Below, one piece after another: positions 38,947-42,964 of a DNA stretch of 42,964 nt. Where the stretch lies: positions 1 to 42,964 of the IMG/VR virus record IMGVR_UViG_3300031277_000007. One strand, given 5' to 3'. A program made the translations under genes and the position numbers. Positions within the stretch are counted from its first letter, which is position 1; the number at the start of each line of letters is the position of its first letter. This stretch comes from a virus. Under the pieces are notes generated by a model that worked only from the letters and a program-made list of their open reading frames with translations, did no database searches and was not told the origin of the DNA.

Positions 38947-39834
38947 TCAGTACCGCCGAGATCGAGCCGTTGCCCGGTTCAGTGCGTGCTGGTGGAGCTT
39001 GTTGGTGTCATGGCCGCTAATGCCATCGAAGTCGTCGATCGCGGCACCGTGCAGGAAGACCTCTGGCGCCCAACGATTCCAGAGCAGGAACTGCCTGACC
39101 CTGATCGTTCGCGGTCCCTCGACGCCATCCTCAGCAAGTCTGGCGCGACCCGTGAGATCCACAATGTGCCCGGCGGCAACAACAGCATTGAGCATCTGCT
39201 GGTCGGCCTGAATCAGAGCGGAGAACCTGGGAGAGATGACCCCGTCAATCGGAGTACCCATGACCTCCTGCCACCGGGCGATCGTCTGCGGCCCTCGATC
39301 ACCGTCCTCGTCGATCGTGAGCGAGCCGTCAGCGTTCGTGGCATTCGTGCTGCCGCCTGGCGCCGGAGACCCAGCATAGGCCGGACGCCCGTAACCCACA
39401 ATCCACGACTTGCGTCGCTTCCTGGCGCAGAGCCCGCCATTGCGTTGCGAGCCACCCAGGGTGCCCGATGTGTTGCCCTCGATTGTATTGACGGACCCGT
39501 CGCCATTGACCGATTCGACCAGACCGACGTGCGAAATGCGATCTGGCTCGCCCGGGAAGTCGAAGTAGACGACATCCCCGCGCTGGACGCCCGAGACTCC
39601 GACGCCCCACCGACCGCGATCCCTGAACCACTGGGCACCACTCGGGGTGTAAGCATGTCTAGGGATGATGCCCTGAGCGCCAGCACGTGCGGCGCACCAC
39701 GAGACGAACATTGCACACCACTGTCCCGCAGGCAGCCCGTACCACTCGCCGTACTTCGTACGTCTACCCGGCGGCACGTAGTACCCGATCTCACCGGCCG
39801 CAACAGCCAGCACCTGATCTGCGGTGGCGGTCAT
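38947..39834 (-). CDS. Endolysin: CHAP amidase/peptidase with C-terminal wall-binding region
   Basis: This 295-residue protein begins MTATADQVLAVAAGEIGYYV, with GGGGG seven bases before the ATG. Residues 5-150 form a CHAP domain with catalytic C40 (GQWCAMFVSWCAARAG) and H102 (ISHVGLVESVNGDG), plus NTIEGNT for the third residue. After a Gly/Pro/Ser/Asn linker (155-170), two peptidoglycan-binding-like repeats follow: DEDGDRGPQTIARWQEVMG and LAEDGVEGPRTIRVRQFLLW. It cuts peptidoglycan peptide bonds at the end of infection. No signal peptide is present, so it needs the holin. It overlaps the 45-aa gene by ATGA. Confidence 0.9.
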   Translation of the reverse strand: MTATADQVLAVAAGEIGYYVPPGRRTKYGEWYGLPAGQWCAMFVSWCAARAGAQGIIPRHAYTPSGAQWFRDRGRWGVGVSGVQRGDVVYFDFPGEPDRISHVGLVESVNGDGSVNTIEGNTSGTLGGSQRNGGLCARKRRKSWIVGYGRPAYAGSPAPGGSTNATNADGSLTIDEDGDRGPQTIARWQEVMGTPIDGVISPRFSALIQADQQMLNAVVAAGHIVDLTGRARLAEDGVEGPRTIRVRQFLLWNRWAPEVFLHGAAIDDFDGISGHDTNKLHQHALNRATARSRRY

Positions 39835-39968
39835 CGCGTCACCCCCATGTCCTCCGTCGTCTGCGGCGGGTCCGGGTACTCGTCTGGCGGGAACTCCGTG
39901 GACACCAAGCGTTCGGCGTCCAGCGGACTACTCGCGTCCGCGATCTCTTCCTGCTTCAACTCAGACAT
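39831..39968 (-). CDS. 45-aa acidic protein coupled to the endolysin
   Basis: The ATG at 39968 has AGGAAG about nine bases upstream. The product (MSELKQEEIADASSPLDAER ... PPQTTEDMGVTR) is acidic and Pro-rich and probably disordered. It overlaps the endolysin start by ATGA, so ribosomes ending here can start the endolysin. It may act mainly as a leader gene. It is below normal length cut-offs but supported by site and coupling. Confidence 0.55.
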   Translation of the reverse strand: MSELKQEEIADASSPLDAERLVSTEFPPDEYPDPPQTTEDMGVTR

Positions 39969-39995
39969 CTTGCCTACTTCCTGTTTGGTAGATCA

Positions 39996-40538
39996 TCAGT
40001 CGCTCTCAATCTCTTCGGGTGCGTCGAGTGGCACACTGGGCGATCCGAGGCCGGCGACGGGGACGCCAAGAGCTTCGGCAAGCCTATGCATGATGGACAA
40101 GGGGCCGCCACTCATGCCCTGGTTAATGCCGCGGGCGACGTCAAGGACCCGAGCGCGCAAGGTCTTCAGCTCGGCCGCTTGCGCCGCCAATTCCGAGGCG
40201 AGGCCGTCGTACGACCTCCCACCACACAGATTGCAGCGGTACGGACGCTCGCGGTATTCCATTGCGTCCAGATGATCACCCCTCGCCCAGTCGAGCAGGT
40301 CTGTCAGCTCAACCGGACTGTCGCCCGTCTCCACGTCGTCAAACACGCTGGCCAGCTCATCCGCCCAAGTCCGCAATACTGCCAGCTCAGCCTGCGCTGG
40401 AGCCAGAGATGTCAAGGCCGCTTGCGCAGACTGAAGAAGCTCCGCAGAGTCCTTCCAGTTGAAGGCGCTCGCCCTCGCCAGGGCCGTCGCGGCATCCGCA
40501 AGCAGCACAGCGCTGGTAGAGATACTCTCTTCGGTCAT
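39996..40538 (-). CDS. Helical protein with one CxxC pair, 180 aa
   Basis: The protein starts MTEESISTSAVLLADAATAL and overlaps the upstream stop by ATGA. It is largely helical with Ala/Leu-rich coils (LLQSAQAALTSLAPAQAELA, LASELAAQAAELKTLRARVL). A single RCNLCGG motif near residue 104 could form half of a zinc site in a dimer. The C-terminus is acidic. It belongs to the regulatory/hypothetical operon that begins at 41657. No family recognised. Confidence 0.65.
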   Translation of the reverse strand: MTEESISTSAVLLADAATALARASAFNWKDSAELLQSAQAALTSLAPAQAELAVLRTWADELASVFDDVETGDSPVELTDLLDWARGDHLDAMEYRERPYRCNLCGGRSYDGLASELAAQAAELKTLRARVLDVARGINQGMSGGPLSIMHRLAEALGVPVAGLGSPSVPLDAPEEIESD

Positions 40539-40819
40539 CGTTCCTCCAGGTGATCTCTGATGGCGAGTATTGCCGGCTCGTACCGGCCGGCGAACCTCTC
40601 CGGACTCATCGAGAACCAGGCCGTATCGGACCGACAGACCCAGTCGTTATAGAAAAGCCTGCACCACCCGCCAGACGTCTTGAGCGTGGCCACAACGGCA
40701 TTGGCCTGGAAGTTCTCCTCGCCGACCCAGGCCAGGAGGTCATCGGCGTTCTGACCCGTCCACTGCATGGCGCGGACGACAGTGGGCTTCATCCGGTACT
40801 TACGCGGTCGCTGGCTCAT
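40535..40819 (-). CDS. Small conserved phage-type protein, 94 aa
   Basis: The protein starts MSQRPRKYRMKPTVVRAMQW. The pattern KYRMKPTVVRAMQWTGQN, a central beta-rich part with GDW-like FYNDWVC, and ERFAGRYEP near the end matches a short family widespread in phages and prophages (usually VEAVQWTG ... GDWIV ... PDIFEATYE). Its function is not known. It is coupled to both neighbours by ATGA overlaps. Confidence 0.7.
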   Translation of the reverse strand: MSQRPRKYRMKPTVVRAMQWTGQNADDLLAWVGEENFQANAVVATLKTSGGWCRLFYNDWVCRSDTAWFSMSPERFAGRYEPAILAIRDHLEER

Positions 40820-41040
40820 GCACTCTCTCCCCTTCGACGGCCGTATGCGGCCCCTACCCTGACGGCATCAGCACGATTGCCAACACCGAGCTTCTTGTAG
40901 AGACTCTTCTTCTGCGCCTTGATCGTGTTGATGGACCGACAGAGCCCGTCCGCGATCTCGACCAGGTTGTCCTCTGGACGCGTGATCATGCACCGCAGAA
41001 CGACCTTCTCCCTCTGCGAGAGAGGCGCCCCTTCACCCAT
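40816..41040 (-). CDS. Stand-alone LuxR-type HTH DNA-binding protein
   Basis: This 74-residue protein (MGEGAPLSQREKVVLRCMIT) contains only a LuxR/GerE C-terminal HTH: LSQREKVVLRCMI, then DNLVEIADGLCRSINTIKAQKKSLYKKLGV at about 24-53, and a closing helix DAVRVGAAYG. There is no receiver or ligand-binding domain. It probably binds DNA as a dimer. It lies in the operon downstream of element copy D, so it is a candidate regulator of that element or of phage early genes. It overlaps both neighbours by several bases. Confidence 0.82.
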   Translation of the reverse strand: MGEGAPLSQREKVVLRCMITRPEDNLVEIADGLCRSINTIKAQKKSLYKKLGVGNRADAVRVGAAYGRRRGESA

Positions 41041-41275
41041 CAGTTCGCCACTCCTCGGCCCACCGAAACGCCGCCCTTGCTGCGACCTGCAACGCTCTCA
41101 CATAAGCCTCATCCGCCAGGTCCATAGCCCCCTCTGCGCCCACCCCGGCCTCCTCCGCCTTCTCTGCGACCAGATCGTATGCCAAAACCGCCTTATGGAC
41201 ATCTGCGTCCTCAAGATAGGCGCGCAGGGCCTGTTCGCGAAGGCTGAGCACCTCGTTCGACGCCCCATCATTCAT
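41033..41275 (-). CDS. Small helical protein, 80 aa
   Basis: The start is the ATG at 41275 (MNDGASNEVLSLREQALRAY), overlapping the upstream stop by eight bases. It is entirely helical and Ala/Glu-rich (VLAYDLVAEKAEEAGVGAEG, DEAYVRALQVAARAAFRWAEEW). It overlaps the LuxR-type gene by eight bases. It could be a helical partner of the HTH protein, but nothing beyond position supports this. Confidence 0.62.
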   Translation of the reverse strand: MNDGASNEVLSLREQALRAYLEDADVHKAVLAYDLVAEKAEEAGVGAEGAMDLADEAYVRALQVAARAAFRWAEEWRTDG

Positions 41276-41657
41276 GATCGGAACCCGTCGAAGGCGCAAC
41301 GAACCACTTCGAAACGAGGTATGCGACCACGGCCTCTGCCTGATGGACCGCGAGCTGGGAAACAGAGAACGGGAAGCCCGGCGCCCTGCCTACTGGCGTC
41401 ACATGAGACCCCCAGAGCACCTGGCGGCACGCTAGCCCTATACACCGGCGCTCCCATCTAGGTTCCGGCTCGAAGGACTCCGTCATGGAGACGTCAGGGT
41501 GCTGGCGAAGTACCGCAGCGATGCCTTCCACATCGAACACAGCCTGAGTCTCGATCCACGACGCCACCGCCTCGGCTAGCGCCCCTGCCCCGAGCGAATG
41601 ATCGCCGTCCACCCGTCGGATCTCTTGAGCTAGCGCGTTGATCTGATCAACATCCAC
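41268..41657 (-). CDS. First gene of the LuxR-HTH operon, 129 aa
   Basis: It starts at a GTG at 41657 (VDVDQINALAQEIRRVDGDH), with GAAGGAAGGG about seven bases upstream; an ATG at 41678 lies within that site and is less likely. The N-terminal half (DGDHSLGAGALAEAVASWIE) has a form common in small actinophage proteins, followed by ACRQVLWGSHVTPVG and VHQAEAVVAYLVSKWF. It is soluble. It lies 62 bases downstream of element copy D. Function unknown. Confidence 0.66.
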   Translation of the reverse strand: MDVDQINALAQEIRRVDGDHSLGAGALAEAVASWIETQAVFDVEGIAAVLRQHPDVSMTESFEPEPRWERRCIGLACRQVLWGSHVTPVGRAPGFPFSVSQLAVHQAEAVVAYLVSKWFVAPSTGSDHE

Positions 41658-41719
41658 AGTCAGTCCCTTCCTTCGCATGTACCGGCAAGACTAGCCACGA
41701 CGGAGCGCGAAATCTCCAG

Positions 41720-41751
41720 ATCACACCCGCACGTAGCGGTGAGCGTGCAAC
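41720..41751 (-). promoter_or_regulatory. 32-bp repeated element, copy D
   Basis: On the minus strand it reads GTTGCACGCTCAC, CGCTAC, GTGCGGGTGTGAT. Here the left arm is closest to consensus and the right arm has diverged, the mirror of copy C. GAG follows at offset 4-6 and TAGTCT at offset 27-32. It lies 62 bases before the GTG at 41657, in the gap after the HNH gene. Confidence 0.75.
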
Positions 41752-41814
41752 ACGTGCCCAACTCCAAGTCTTCACCAAGCTACGCCAAGATTTGGCGAAC
41801 CACTTACCAGAGGC

Positions 41815-42186
41815 TTAGTCCGCCCAGCCGCCTGGGGTCAGCATGACGGCCCCAGAGCGCCAGTGGACCACCACGGGCACAGTCGCTGGGTCCTGCCACT
41901 GGGAGACGCGGTAACCCATCTCGGACGCCCAGACGGGGTCATGCTCGGCCCTACCATGGCATCCGGTTGTACCAGTGCCGTCGAGCAGTAGTAGGTTGAC
42001 GGCATCGTTGATAGCAGGATCTTTGCTCCCGCCAGCACCCCTCGCCTTACGATGCTGAAGCGAGAACTGGCGCCAGGGCTCCCCGGTATCGGGGTCCGCC
42101 ACGGCCATACCGCAGGCGACACAGTGCCCGCCGTCACGGGCGATAACCTCGCGACGGCGGGCCGGCGTCGGCCCCGTATGCCTCAC
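41815..42186 (-). CDS. HNH endonuclease
   Basis: The protein is 123 residues if it starts at the GTG at 42186, which overlaps the previous stop by GTGA; earlier GTG codons in frame overlap more. Motifs are RREVIARDGGHCVACG (C22, C25), FSLQHRKARGAGG (H45), DAVNLLLL (N64) and TGCHGRAEHDP (C76, H77, H82). This is the full HNH fold with a structural zinc. Roles in phages include DNA packaging support, homing or nicking. It is last in a coupled run of zinc-ribbon genes at the right end, not next to terminase. Confidence 0.86.
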   Translation of the reverse strand: MRHTGPTPARRREVIARDGGHCVACGMAVADPDTGEPWRQFSLQHRKARGAGGSKDPAINDAVNLLLLDGTGTTGCHGRAEHDPVWASEMGYRVSQWQDPATVPVVVHWRSGAVMLTPGGWAD

Positions 42187-42440
42187 CACGAGTCTTCTTG
42201 ACACTGAACGCACCCTACGAGATGCGCCTCGCGGCCCTCGGGGTCGAAGCGCCAGCGCTCGTCATCATGCTCGCTCCACAGGTGGCACCGATTCGCCGAT
42301 GTGTTGTATTCCTCGCAGCAGGTCCACATGTCCATTGGGGCATCTCTACCTGCTGGCGTCATCTCGTGCCCGTGCGAGCATTTGACCGGGGTCCAGCACT
42401 CGGGGGTGCAGATCCTGCGGTAACCCTCTGGGGTGGTCAT
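42183..42440 (-). CDS. Cys-rich small protein, 85 aa
   Basis: The start is the ATG at 42440 (MTTPEGYRRICTPECWTPVK), overlapping the upstream stop by ATGA. It has Cys and His throughout: CTPEC, CSHGHE, CCEEYN, RCHLW, and CVQCQE near the C-terminus. It probably binds one or two zinc ions. Trp-rich and acidic at the end. It lies between another zinc-ribbon protein and the HNH gene. Function unknown. Confidence 0.68.
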   Translation of the reverse strand: MTTPEGYRRICTPECWTPVKCSHGHEMTPAGRDAPMDMWTCCEEYNTSANRCHLWSEHDDERWRFDPEGREAHLVGCVQCQEDSW

Positions 42441-42775
42441 CCTTGCGCCCGCCTGGCCTCTCGTTCTCGAACGGCTTCGGCCCATACGACCTCGCGGCGC
42501 GCGAGGTACGCGACAGCAAGCTGATCGTCCGGACAGTCGCGCGCCCACTCTTCGGCGTCGTCTGGACCGAGCCCTTCGTCGCCATGTCCGCCGCGCCACG
42601 CGTCGACGGCCCCAAAAATCGGCCAGCAGGGTTCGCATGTGAGCCAGTCGTTGAGGTGACCGTCGAAGACGCTGGTCTGACGATCGTAGATATCGCCAGG
42701 CCGAATCGTCGCACAGCACATGTCGCACCTGTGGGCCTTACGTGCCCGAGGCCGGGAACTGCAAAGGACCGTCAT
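42437..42775 (-). CDS. Zinc-ribbon protein, 112 aa
   Basis: The start is the ATG at 42775 (MTVLCSSRPRARKAHRCDMC). The zinc pair CDMC is followed by GDIYDRQTSVFDGHLNDW and CEPC, a common phage zinc-ribbon layout with a beta hairpin between the two pairs. The C-terminal half is acidic then basic helix (DDQLAVAYLARREVVWAEAV). It is coupled to both neighbours by ATGA. Likely nucleic-acid or protein binding, from the motif only. Confidence 0.7.
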   Translation of the reverse strand: MTVLCSSRPRARKAHRCDMCCATIRPGDIYDRQTSVFDGHLNDWLTCEPCWPIFGAVDAWRGGHGDEGLGPDDAEEWARDCPDDQLAVAYLARREVVWAEAVREREARRAQG

Positions 42776-42964
42776 GTTGGCTTCTCGTTCGTGAGAGCCG
42801 GAATCTCCCACGCGGGGACTGGAAGCTCGACCCAGTGCGTGACGCCACTGAACATCTGACTATGAGACACGTCGGTATCTCCCTCCCAGAGGGCGTCAAC
42901 AACCTCCTCCAGGTAGAGACCAGGGAACCTATCACGAGGCAACGGCCACCCGGACACCAGACAC
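42772..42964 (-). CDS. Partial gene at the right edge
   Basis: The C-terminal 63 residues or so of a frame that enters from outside the window are visible. It includes FPGLYLEEVVDALWEGDTDV and VTHWVELPVPAWEIPAL. A GTG at 42957 could be a start, but the frame is open to the edge. It overlaps the next gene by ATGA. Not recognised. Confidence 0.55.
   Translation of the reverse strand, partial: CLVSGWPLPRDRFPGLYLEEVVDALWEGDTDVSHSQMFSGVTHWVELPVPAWEIPALTNEKPT

Noticed and set aside
1-42964. CRISPR array, integrase, attachment site or toxin-antitoxin pair
   Set aside because: No regularly spaced direct repeats, no tyrosine or serine recombinase motifs, and no recognisable toxin-antitoxin gene pair were found in the translations.

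Overview
The window is part of the genome of a long-tailed, siphovirus-type actinobacteriophage. The host is most likely Streptomyces or a close relative. The base composition is GC-rich, and GTG starts and 1- or 4-base start/stop overlaps (TGATG, ATGA) are common. Typically actinophage or actinomycete families are present: a WhiB-like protein, a DUF6221-like protein, a YspA/DUF2493 protein, a CHAP endolysin and an HNH nuclease. No integrase, tRNA or CRISPR was seen. All assignments come from reading the sequence and translations; no database search was run.

Layout, left to right. Positions 1-23851 hold the virion module, almost all on the minus strand, so expression runs right to left: unknown 144-aa protein, portal, capsid maturation protease, scaffold, decoration-like protein, major capsid protein, connector and tail-terminator genes, major tail protein, tail assembly chaperones, tape measure and tail-tip proteins. 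The chaperones carry a -1 frameshift site, GGGAAAC. The major tail protein appears to gain a C-terminal TIG/IPT Ig-like domain through a second frame change. Accessory genes interrupt the module: two plus-strand genes at 17779-18607, small zinc-binding proteins at 12763-14233, and a hairpin-rich non-coding island at 13108-13855. The large terminase (23864-25570) and a candidate small terminase with an HTH gene (26932-28127) are on the plus strand.

From 28124 to the right end everything is again on the minus strand: a fibre with seventeen 24-residue repeats, two membrane proteins (holin type), a WhiB-like protein overlapping a phage sigma factor that lacks most of region 4.2, a nucleotide-sugar and glycosyltransferase cassette (Gfo/Idh dehydrogenase, DegT aminotransferase, hexapeptide acetyltransferase, three-domain glycosyltransferase), a CHAP endolysin, and small regulatory or hypothetical genes including a LuxR-type HTH, an HNH nuclease and zinc-ribbon proteins.

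The most striking unexplained feature is a 32-bp imperfectly palindromic element present five times (12812, 17657, 26835, 33677, 41720). Each copy lies 38-90 bp upstream of a non-virion gene and always points at it, on either strand. GAG or GAA follows at a fixed offset, and a -10-like hexamer lies 26-27 bases beyond the element. It looks like the shared promoter/operator of an accessory-gene regulon that includes the sigma/WhiB operon.
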